Shown here: positions 16,554 to 24,041 of the stretch, piece by piece
How the letters are laid out: every line of letters starts with the position of its first letter
Numbering within the stretch: position 1 is the first letter of the stretch
Source of the DNA: Portibacter lacus
GTDB lineage: Bacteria > Bacteroidota > Bacteroidia > Chitinophagales > Saprospiraceae
Direction of reading: 5' to 3'
DNA length: 64,000 nucleotides
Assembly (NCBI RefSeq): GCF_021533215.1
Contig: NZ_JAJNKA010000016.1
Location: 1-64,000 of the forward strand
Made by a program: the position numbers and the translations under genes
Notes under the pieces: generated by a model
Seen by the model: the letters and a program-made list of their open reading frames with translations, nothing else
Database searches by the model: none
What the model was told of the DNA's origin: nothing

Positions 16554-19199
16554 TTAGAAAGTCAGACTGTAACTTAATGAAGGTAAAAGGGGTAAAATGG
16601 AAATTTGTTTCCTTTCGGGTTGGGTTATATTATCTTTGTTTCTTCTGACATAATAAAACAGGGGATTTTGCCAGTTAAATAAGTTGTAAACACCTATGGT
16701 AAGTTTTTGGCGTCCCCAAGCATATTTATTAAATATGTTAACCGAAACATCTATTCTTTTATAATCAGAGAGTCTGATATTATTTTTTTCTGTATAAACA
16801 CTTATAAAATCCGGTGAATCTGGCCCTACCGGTAAAAATTGAGAGGGAACTGTAACTGGGTTGCCAGTTAAGTAAAGACCATTCATTGCTATTTCTATGT
16901 TACTATTTATTCTATAAGATGCACTCGTGTTAACCATATGCCTCCTATCATATCTAAAATAATAAGGATTTCCATTATTTACTTCATCAAATAAACGGGT
17001 AGCTTTAGACCATGTATACGAGGCCGAACCTTTGAATTTTCCTACATTCTTTACTAAAGTGGTTTCGATTCCATAACTTAAGCCACTTCCCGTAGGTATG
17101 TCACTTTCCCAGTTTGTGCCACTATTAATATCTAAAACAGGGCCTTCCCTTAAAGTAAGAATCTGACTTAAATTTTTGTAAAATCCTCCTATTTCTAAAT
17201 GCCCAAATTCCGTAAACCTAGACAAAATACTTGCACTGTATTGCCAAGCACGTTCTGGCTGTAACTCATCTGTCGTAGGCAACCAAACATCTGTAGGCAA
17301 TCCCAAACCTGATGTCGTAAGTAAATGTAGAAATTGGTTAGATCTAGAATAAGTCAATCTCAATAAAAAATCTTCTGATAATTCTGAATTTATGATTACA
17401 GAAGGTAAAAAGGAAATATAATTTTTCTTCCTTGATCTAATGAATGAAGCTCGTGCACCTAATACAACATCTATATTATCTGTCGCTTTTATCTTATCTT
17501 CAAAATATAAATTCCCCTCTAGACCCGATTCAGTTGTTGGGTCTAAATATTCTTTTAAGTCCGCTCTTCTCAGGACTTCGTCATCAAATACTATTGAATC
17601 TGATTCATTTACAACTGCTAAACCTGGATCAAACTGATGTCTAACTAAATCTAACCCAAACTGGAGTTGGTGGTAATTATTAGCATTCAGGTTAAAGTCA
17701 AGTCTATACCCTATATCTGTTATTTTACTTTGGAAAAGACTTCCATCATATTTTAATGTATTCGGTTCTAGGTCAATGGTAGATCTAGATTGTTCATTTT
17801 TGAAGGCATCAAACGAAAATTGAGAATAGTAAGCTGTAGAATTCATAAACAGCTTCTTGCCTATTTTTGTGCTTAACCTTGCAGAACCTATTCTATTCCC
17901 CCAGTTCCAGGCATTTTCATAATTATCAATAATATCTAATGAATCCTCTCTAGATTCACTAATTGTTTCATCACCGAATACATCTTTTCCCTCATAATAA
18001 CTCAAATAGAAAGTAGAACTTTTTCCAACTCTGAAAGTCAGTTTTGCATTTAAGTCATAAAAACTATAAGATACTTGTCCATCATTCTGAGCAGCATTTT
18101 TGAAAGATCTCGAAAATGATTTTATCCATGGATCTATCATCGATCGTCGACCAGAAATAATAAATGAACTTCTATCTTTCTTAATAGGTCCTTCTAGAAC
18201 AAACTTTGCAGAAATAGTCCCTAGTGAAACATCTCCTGCAAATTTCTTAAGGTTTCCTTCTTTCGTTCTTACATCTAACACAGAGGATAATCTTCCTCCA
18301 TACTTAGCAGGAAATGCATCTTTGTAAAGTTTCGCACTTTTAACCATAGAGGTATTGAACACTGAAAACATTCCTAGTGTATGACCTGTATTATAAACTG
18401 GAACACCATCCATTAATATTAAATTCTGATCAATAGAACCACCTCTCACATTTATTCCTCCCAGACCATCAGCTCCAGTTGATACTCCTGCTTGCATTCC
18501 GGCAAGTCTAATTACATCAGGATCACCACCAAGGGCGGTCATATTATTTAAGATATGAAGTGGGAAAGTATTGACTTCCTGGATGTTCTCTTTCTTTACA
18601 AGTCTAGTATCCTCAATGATAATTTCATTCAATAAGATATTAGGCGTCATGCTGATCACATGATTTTTCTTTTCGTATGATAAAGTAGCAGTAAAAGCTT
18701 CATAACCTAAGTATGTAAATCTTAAATTGACGATACTATCTTTTGCCGTAAAACTAAAATATCCATATTCATTTGCAGAAACACCCACATTAAGTTTCAT
18801 GCTATAAACATTCGCATATGCCAGTCGCTCCCTACTTACTGCATCTTCTATATATCCAGAAAAAATAAATTTGCCCACCTTATCCTTGAGCGGATTAGCA
18901 GTTATTATAATTTGGCCTCCGAGCATTTCATATTCCAGATTCGTGTCAGCGAGGATAACACTTAACACATCTGCTAAAGATTCTTTCTGAATATTAATAG
19001 AAATAATATATTCTTCAGAAATGACGGAAGGATCAAAGGCAATATTAATATCTGTAGCGGTACTTAGATCTACCAGAACTGCGGAAAGCGGTTTCTTAAA
19101 ACAAGAATATGTTATATTCTTAGCGAATACATCATTCTGCCCAAAGGCTAATATTGGTAGTCCAAAAACGATTAGTATGAGTAGTATTTTCTTGTGCAT
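16554..19199 (-). CDS. TonB-dependent receptor with STN signalling domain
   Basis: The 881-residue outer-membrane transporter has a signal peptide (1-20, ILAFGQ). An STN domain follows (about 30-105; LSAVLVDLSTATDINIAFDP), which is the part that signals to FecR. Then come a carboxypeptidase-regulatory-like Ig fold (about 114-190), the plug (about 215-330; GGINVRGGSIDQNLILMDGV), and a 22-strand barrel ending with a C-terminal Phe. It is preceded by fecR and the sigma gene but separated from them by a terminator (19271-19301), so it should have its own sigma-dependent promoter. It is followed by two DUF4249 lipoproteins. The imported ligand is unknown. Confidence 0.95.
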   Translation of the reverse strand: MHKKILLILIVFGLPILAFGQNDVFAKNITYSCFKKPLSAVLVDLSTATDINIAFDPSVISEEYIISINIQKESLADVLSVILADTNLEYEMLGGQIIITANPLKDKVGKFIFSGYIEDAVSRERLAYANVYSMKLNVGVSANEYGYFSFTAKDSIVNLRFTYLGYEAFTATLSYEKKNHVISMTPNILLNEIIIEDTRLVKKENIQEVNTFPLHILNNMTALGGDPDVIRLAGMQAGVSTGADGLGGINVRGGSIDQNLILMDGVPVYNTGHTLGMFSVFNTSMVKSAKLYKDAFPAKYGGRLSSVLDVRTKEGNLKKFAGDVSLGTISAKFVLEGPIKKDRSSFIISGRRSMIDPWIKSFSRSFKNAAQNDGQVSYSFYDLNAKLTFRVGKSSTFYLSYYEGKDVFGDETISESREDSLDIIDNYENAWNWGNRIGSARLSTKIGKKLFMNSTAYYSQFSFDAFKNEQSRSTIDLEPNTLKYDGSLFQSKITDIGYRLDFNLNANNYHQLQFGLDLVRHQFDPGLAVVNESDSIVFDDEVLRRADLKEYLDPTTESGLEGNLYFEDKIKATDNIDVVLGARASFIRSRKKNYISFLPSVIINSELSEDFLLRLTYSRSNQFLHLLTTSGLGLPTDVWLPTTDELQPERAWQYSASILSRFTEFGHLEIGGFYKNLSQILTLREGPVLDINSGTNWESDIPTGSGLSYGIETTLVKNVGKFKGSASYTWSKATRLFDEVNNGNPYYFRYDRRHMVNTSASYRINSNIEIAMNGLYLTGNPVTVPSQFLPVGPDSPDFISVYTEKNNIRLSDYKRIDVSVNIFNKYAWGRQKLTIGVYNLFNWQNPLFYYVRRNKDNITQPERKQISILPLLPSLSYSLTF

Positions 19200-19270
19200 A
19201 GGTTGTTACCTATCTGAATTGACAAAATCATGCCAAACTTGCATCAATAAAGGGTTTTTGCTCTATAAAC

Positions 19271-19301
19271 AAAAAAAAGCTCTTGGAAACCAAGAGCTTT
19301 T
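19271..19301 (-). terminator. intrinsic terminator between fecR-like and receptor genes
   Basis: aaaagctcttgg and ccaagagctttt form a perfect 12-bp stem with a three-base loop, followed on the minus strand by eight T. It starts 24 bp after the FecR stop and separates the regulatory pair from the receptor. Confidence 0.9.
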
Positions 19302-19324
19302 AAAAATTATATTTTTTTTAAAAT

Positions 19325-20350
19325 CTAATTACAAGGATCAGCATTAATAATATATTTATTATTCTCTACTTTCTCAATGGTTAAATTTCTATTCTTGTAT
19401 ACTCTTTCGATAACATTCAAAGCACTTTGAATATTATTTTTATCAAATTCTATCGGACTTGTAAATTCACAGTTCTCTAATCCTTCATTTCCGAATTCAA
19501 AATCTACATCATATACATCTTCTAAAACTCCGAAAACAAATGTGTATTTAGAATTAACAAACTTATACTTATTAGTGATAAAGAAATCCGCGTTAGAGAC
19601 TGAAAGTAATTCTTTTTCTAGGAACATCTTCTTATCTGAATCGAAGTAACCTTTCTCATTCTTTGTAAGAACAAATGATTCACTACTTCCTTTAGGTTTG
19701 ATTTCTACTGTCCCCGTTTTAACTTCTACTTCCATTAGGCCATCCATGTTTTCAGTATCAAAGGAAAATGAAGTTCCTAATACTTTAACATCTGCATCAC
19801 CACCTTGTATAATAAAAGGTTTTTTTGCATTTTTTTCAATTTCAAAGAAAGCTTGGCCATCTAGAGAGACCACTCTTTCACTTCCATTAAATTTATCTGG
19901 ATAACTAAAAGAACTTTTCTCGTTAATCCACACCTTAGAACCGTCAGGTAAATCTATTGACTTTATTTCATTCGAAATTGTCGATACCATCAGTTGATTA
20001 ACATTAACAGATTGCGTGAGTTGCCAGACTAGAACTGAACTGATCAGAACAGCAGCGACTGCAGCGTACTTCATCCAAGCTTTAATTGGATTTAATGATA
20101 ATACTTTAGTGGGTTGTGGAATAGCTTCTTTCTGTATTCGATTAGAAAATCGTTCGAAACCTTTATTTACATCAGGTTCGAAAGAAGGCTCATAATTTCC
20201 AGAAAGCTCCCAAATCTTGGACACATCTTTCTGTTCCTCTACATTCTGTGAGGAATTTTCCAACCAGTCTAGTAAAAGCCTCTTATCGGGACCTTCCAAC
20301 TGATTAGTCAGTTGCTTATGCAACAGCGTTATTACTGAATTGTCATGCAT
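19325..20350 (-). CDS. FecR-type anti-sigma/sigma-regulator with DUF4974
   Basis: The protein has 341 residues. A cytoplasmic anti-sigma-like segment (1-90; LLLDWLENSSQN) is followed by one transmembrane helix (92-111) and a periplasmic FecR domain (about 120-220; SIDLPDGSKVWINEKSSFSYP and the GQAFFEI segment). A C-terminal DUF4974 domain (about 260-338) completes it. It should hold the adjacent ECF sigma factor inactive until the STN domain of the receptor signals ligand binding. The gene lies 63 bp after the sigma gene, and their transcript ends at the terminator at 19271-19301. This is a textbook Bacteroidota surface-signalling regulator. Confidence 0.95.
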   Translation of the reverse strand: MHDNSVITLLHKQLTNQLEGPDKRLLLDWLENSSQNVEEQKDVSKIWELSGNYEPSFEPDVNKGFERFSNRIQKEAIPQPTKVLSLNPIKAWMKYAAVAAVLISSVLVWQLTQSVNVNQLMVSTISNEIKSIDLPDGSKVWINEKSSFSYPDKFNGSERVVSLDGQAFFEIEKNAKKPFIIQGGDADVKVLGTSFSFDTENMDGLMEVEVKTGTVEIKPKGSSESFVLTKNEKGYFDSDKKMFLEKELLSVSNADFFITNKYKFVNSKYTFVFGVLEDVYDVDFEFGNEGLENCEFTSPIEFDKNNIQSALNVIERVYKNRNLTIEKVENNKYIINADPCN

Positions 20351-20413
20351 AGTTTTAAGCGTATATGACAGTAAGACACCATTACTTTAATGTCCCCCTA
20401 CTCTTTTTAAAGA

Positions 20414-20971
20414 TTATTTTAAATCTTTATCAAGATAAGGGTTTACTGCTTTTTTCAAAATCTTTAAAGCCTTTGAAATTTGGTTCTCTACGGTTTTAAT
20501 AGAGATTTCCAGCTGGGCAGCAATTTCCTTATAACTCATTTCCTCAAAACGACTCATCATAAATACGATGCGACACTTTTCAGGAAGTGTGTCAATGGAA
20601 GCGTTAATAATATCCTGCAATTCCATTGCTTCAAAGCTGTTTTCAGAGCTAGCAACAGAAATATTAATTACAGTATCATTATCATCACTATCAAACTTCA
20701 TCTTCTTACTACGAATGTAATTCAATGCTTTATTGATAGCTGCGCGTTTCAAATAGGCTTTCAAAGAACTATTAATCTGAATCTTCTCCCTCTTTCTCCA
20801 CAACTCATAAAAAACATCTTGGGCTAAATCTTCCGTCAGTACAGGATCTGGGATAATCTTATAAACCGCACTACATATATAAGAGTAGTATTGTTTAAAG
20901 ATTTTTTCAATCGCACCGTCGTCAGTATCATTTAAAAAGCCAACAAGTTCTTTATCGGTATAGTTGCTCAT
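20414..20971 (-). CDS. FecI-type ECF sigma factor
   Basis: ATG at 20971 gives 185 residues; a TTG at 20992 adds seven unneeded residues. Region 2 (about 20-90) includes DPVLTEDLAQDVFYELWRK. Region 4 (about 120-175) includes the HTH signature EMSYKEIAAQLEISIKTVENQISKALK. This is the Bacteroidota sigma-70 family 1 type associated with FecR. It is the first gene of the five-gene signalling locus. It should direct transcription of the TonB receptor and DUF4249 genes, and possibly itself, when released by FecR. Confidence 0.95.
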   Translation of the reverse strand: MSNYTDKELVGFLNDTDDGAIEKIFKQYYSYICSAVYKIIPDPVLTEDLAQDVFYELWRKREKIQINSSLKAYLKRAAINKALNYIRSKKMKFDSDDNDTVINISVASSENSFEAMELQDIINASIDTLPEKCRIVFMMSRFEEMSYKEIAAQLEISIKTVENQISKALKILKKAVNPYLDKDLK

Positions 20972-21291
20972 ACAAGGAACACTAAGGTTCAAAGATTTAA
21001 ATTTAAAATAACTCTAATTTAGAAAAACACACTTTTGTCAAGCACTTATCGAAATTAAATTTTCAAATCATATAAAGCAACAATCATGCAATTTAATTCC
21101 AATTTCACATATTACATAATTTTATAATGTAAAAATTCAACAAAATCAACACGCTTCGTCCAAAAAAAAAATATTATATTTTTATTAACATATTAAACCA
21201 CAATAAAAAAAAGTGTTTTACCGAACAATTAATGCTTATTCAATATTTTAATAGTATTAAACCTTACCTTTGAGTAAACAAAATTATTAAA
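20972..21291. other. AT-rich divergent intergenic region
   Basis: The 320-bp spacer lies between the divergent sigma and lipoprotein genes. It has several A/T runs and no coding frame. The only recognisable element is a -7 box before the lipoprotein gene. Confidence 0.6.
21265..21272 (+). promoter_or_regulatory. -7 element of lipoprotein promoter
   Basis: tacctttg matches TAnnTTTG exactly, 19 bp before the ATG at 21292. The -33 element is not clear. Confidence 0.5.
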
Positions 21292-22098
21292 ATGAAAACT
21301 TATATTTTAAGACTATCCATATTTATTGCAGTGGCTTCATTCGCATCTTGTGACAATGCAACTAAGACTGCAGACACTATGGATGCTAAAGATGATGTGA
21401 CTGTAGCGGAGATGAAATACACTATTAGTCCATTCTCAGAATCACCTGCTTTTACAGATGCTGCTATTCAATCTATGGATTATCAAAATGGTAAATTCAA
21501 CTTTGGGGTTACAGGATCGGAATACAAACTAGGAAACCAGACTCCAGATGCTGAAGTGAAAATGTGCGCTAATTCTAGTAAGGGCCAACATATTCACTTA
21601 ATTGTAGATAATGAGCCATACGCTGCTAAATATACTGCAGACTTTGACTATGAAATTGCTGATGGAGAACACTACTTACTTGCTTTCTTAAGTAGATCTT
21701 ATCATGAATCGATCAAAACAGATCAAGCAAATGTTGCGCAAAAAATAGAAGTTAAGAACAATTCTATTGTTGCAGGAGAAGACATTAAGGAGCCTATGTT
21801 GTTTTACAGCAGACCTAAAGGAACTTATGTAGGTCAGAAGGACACAGAGAAAATCATGCTTGATTTCTACCTCGCTAATACGACACTAGCAGCCAATGGT
21901 AATAAAGTAAAAGCTGAAATAAATGGTGAGGAACATATGTTTGACAAATGGCAACCATATTTTATAGAAGGCTTACCAATGGGAGATAATACAATCACCT
22001 TGACCTTAGTAGATAAAGATGGTAAAACGGTGGACACTCCGTTAAATCCAGTAACTAGAACCTTTAAATTAGAAAAAGATCCAGCTCCAGCTGACTAA
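21292..22098 (+). CDS. hypothetical lipoprotein
   Basis: The 268-residue protein has a lipobox ending SFASC (Cys20) and an Asp/Thr-rich linker. The mature part is acidic and beta-rich. Visible segments are GQHIHLIVDNEPYAAKY near 103-119 and, in the second half, NKVKAEINGEEHMFDKWQPYF followed by a GDNTITLTLVDKDGK Ig-like hairpin. The HIH and EHM histidines could bind metal, but this is speculative. It is monocistronic, between a -7 box and a terminator. No domain family is named with confidence; an outer-membrane or periplasmic binding role is possible. Confidence 0.85.
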   Translation: MKTYILRLSIFIAVASFASCDNATKTADTMDAKDDVTVAEMKYTISPFSESPAFTDAAIQSMDYQNGKFNFGVTGSEYKLGNQTPDAEVKMCANSSKGQHIHLIVDNEPYAAKYTADFDYEIADGEHYLLAFLSRSYHESIKTDQANVAQKIEVKNNSIVAGEDIKEPMLFYSRPKGTYVGQKDTEKIMLDFYLANTTLAANGNKVKAEINGEEHMFDKWQPYFIEGLPMGDNTITLTLVDKDGKTVDTPLNPVTRTFKLEKDPAPAD

Positions 22099-22121
22099 TT
22101 CTTTTCTTAAAAGATATAATA

Positions 22122-22154
22122 AAAAGACTGTCACTAACTGGCAGTCTTTTTTTT
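22122..22154 (+). terminator. intrinsic terminator of the lipoprotein gene
   Basis: aaaagactg pairs with cagtctttt around an 11-base loop and is followed by a T-run to 22154, 24 bp after the stop codon. Confidence 0.88.
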
Positions 22155-22238
22155 GTCGTTAACTGAGCGGTTCCTATATACAATGCCCATAAATTGACAT
22201 AAATACTGAGTATTATCTAATCAATAAACTCTAACAAC

Positions 22239-23768
22239 CTATTCCTTCTCTTTCCATATTTCAAACCAGACGTGATTCATTTCAAAACGTTTTAATAAGT
22301 CTCCATTAAAATTATCTCGCCTTTCGTCTAGTTCCACATTATTAAAAATGTAGATCGCTTCCCTACTTTCTTTACCTCCATTTACATTTTCAAAGGTTTC
22401 TGAAGTTTTCCGGTAACCTGCTTTATCATCAGTCAATGCGATATACATAAGAAACTTTGTATTAATCCTTTCTTTGTACCATTCATTCTCTTCTAGGAAT
22501 TCGACAGCCTCCATCTGCAGTGGACAATAGCTTAGATAAGATAAATTGACATCATTTACCGCTTTTGGATTCAATAATTCAAAAATGAATAGTGGAACAA
22601 ATACGATAAACAAATAAGGTATATATTTCTTGAATACACTATCGGTTAGTAAAAAATAAATCGGGATGAATAGAATGTACAAAAATGTGGATAGCAAATA
22701 TCTGACGGTATAAAAATTAGCCGCAGAAAAGAGGCAATAAATTATGATGAAAATAAAAAACAATAGAATTATTTTCTCTCGCTCTTTACCTTTTATAAAT
22801 CTTTCGATTGCAAAATGTCCTGCAAACAAAATGTATAAGACAGTAATTACAAAATGATTGCCGTAAAATGTATTAAAATATAAACTGATTAGGATGCTTA
22901 TTATTATAAAGACTATGGAGGCAAAATTTTTCTTCAACACAATATGATAACCGTATAAAAGAATAAACGGCACAGTTATCAGAAATCGCCATTGATTCCA
23001 TACTTGATCTTTAATTGTTGAACTAAATGCTATAATGACTCTATTAATATCGCTCTTAATCAACCCTGTATGTTCTGGGTATAAATACCAGCCAAAAACT
23101 GCTTTCAAATAGATCATGTGAGCTACTAATGCTAGTATGGGACAGATATAAATAAAACCGCTCTTTATGATCTCAATAAAACTTCGCTTCTCTGCAATGT
23201 TCTTAATAAAGTCATACAATGCAATTGCTCCGATGATCAGAATTCCTGTTTCTTTCGTTAGAATAGTCAACACGCCAAAACATATATATAATAGTGTCCT
23301 GCCTTTCACATAGAAGTAAATACTACATAACGTTAAGGTAGCAAGCAGCATTTCAGGTAAGACAATAGAAGCTTGAGCTACAAATAAAGGTTGGATACAA
23401 AGAAGTAAGGTAACCCAAAAAGTTACTTGATCATTTTCAAATGTTTTAAGAAGCGCTACAGCAGTAAATAAAAATCCTATGGTTATGGTCAATGCAAAAA
23501 AATGCATACTAAAAAAACCACTTCCAAAAATTAAGATCCATGAACTTCCAAGAAAATGAAAAAGTAGTGGATGTCCTCTAGAATAATCTAGTGGAATAGA
23601 ATCTGGTAATAAGGAAGGTCCAATTTCTGCCATCGAGCGAATTGCAGGTGCATAAACCCACGATTCATCCCAAAAAAAACTAACATTTAGGTGAAAAAGC
23701 TTAAAAATCACAAAGATCATGATCAAAAGATAAGGACTTAAACTTCTGACTACCTGACTGTTATACAT
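22239..23768 (-). CDS. GT-C fold membrane glycosyltransferase (ArnT/PMT-like)
   Basis: The 509-residue polytopic protein has about 11-12 membrane helices and a soluble C-terminal tail (about 430-509). The first periplasmic loop carries the acidic motif FWDESWVY (Asp-Glu near 33-34), followed by SRGHPLLFHF. This is the arrangement of family 39/83-like glycosyltransferases that use polyprenyl-phosphate sugars, where the acidic pair is catalytic. The acceptor could be lipid A, a surface polysaccharide or a protein and cannot be told. It is a single gene flanked by the lipoprotein terminator and tRNA-His. Confidence 0.82.
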   Translation of the reverse strand: MYNSQVVRSLSPYLLIMIFVIFKLFHLNVSFFWDESWVYAPAIRSMAEIGPSLLPDSIPLDYSRGHPLLFHFLGSSWILIFGSGFFSMHFFALTITIGFLFTAVALLKTFENDQVTFWVTLLLCIQPLFVAQASIVLPEMLLATLTLCSIYFYVKGRTLLYICFGVLTILTKETGILIIGAIALYDFIKNIAEKRSFIEIIKSGFIYICPILALVAHMIYLKAVFGWYLYPEHTGLIKSDINRVIIAFSSTIKDQVWNQWRFLITVPFILLYGYHIVLKKNFASIVFIIISILISLYFNTFYGNHFVITVLYILFAGHFAIERFIKGKEREKIILLFFIFIIIYCLFSAANFYTVRYLLSTFLYILFIPIYFLLTDSVFKKYIPYLFIVFVPLFIFELLNPKAVNDVNLSYLSYCPLQMEAVEFLEENEWYKERINTKFLMYIALTDDKAGYRKTSETFENVNGGKESREAIYIFNNVELDERRDNFNGDLLKRFEMNHVWFEIWKEKE

Positions 23769-23827
23769 AAATTAGCGAAAATTTTAATCAAATATTGAAA
23801 AAATTTACATAAATATGCAATATATAT

Positions 23828-23835
23828 TATTTTTG
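23828..23835 (+). promoter_or_regulatory. -7 element of tRNA-His promoter
   Basis: tatttttg matches TAnnTTTG, 26 bp before the tRNA-His G at 23861. Confidence 0.5.
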
Positions 23836-23860
23836 CAGCGCTTTACGAAGGTAAATATAT

Positions 23861-23938
23861 GGTGGTTGTAGCTCAGCTGGTTAGAGCATCGGTTTGTGGT
23901 ACCGAGGGTCGCGGGTTCGAATCCCGTCTTCCACCCCA
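23861..23938 (+). tRNA. tRNA-His (GUG anticodon), CCA encoded
   Basis: G-1 at 23861 is opposite C73, as expected for tRNA-His. The anticodon stem-loop is TCGGT-TTGTGGT-ACCGA with GTG. The T-arm is GCGGG-TTCGAAT-CCCGT and CCA ends at 23938. The acceptor stem GTGGTTG/CTTCCAC has two adjacent T-T oppositions at positions 5-68 and 6-67. Confidence 0.97.
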
Positions 23939-23941
23939 CTT

Positions 23942-23979
23942 AAGACATTATTCTGAAAAGGATAATGTCTTTTTTTTTT
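23942..23979 (+). terminator. intrinsic terminator of tRNA-His
   Basis: aagacattat pairs with ataatgtctt (10 bp) around a ten-base loop, followed by eight more T. It begins four bases after CCA. Confidence 0.92.
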
Positions 23980-24041
23980 GCAACACTTCTACCTATCCAA
24001 CTCAGACTAAACCTCTTACTATTCTATATTTAACTAGCTAG

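Noticed and set aside
23859-24041. Small open frame across tRNA-His
   Set aside because: It reads through the tRNA and its terminator, so it is not coding.
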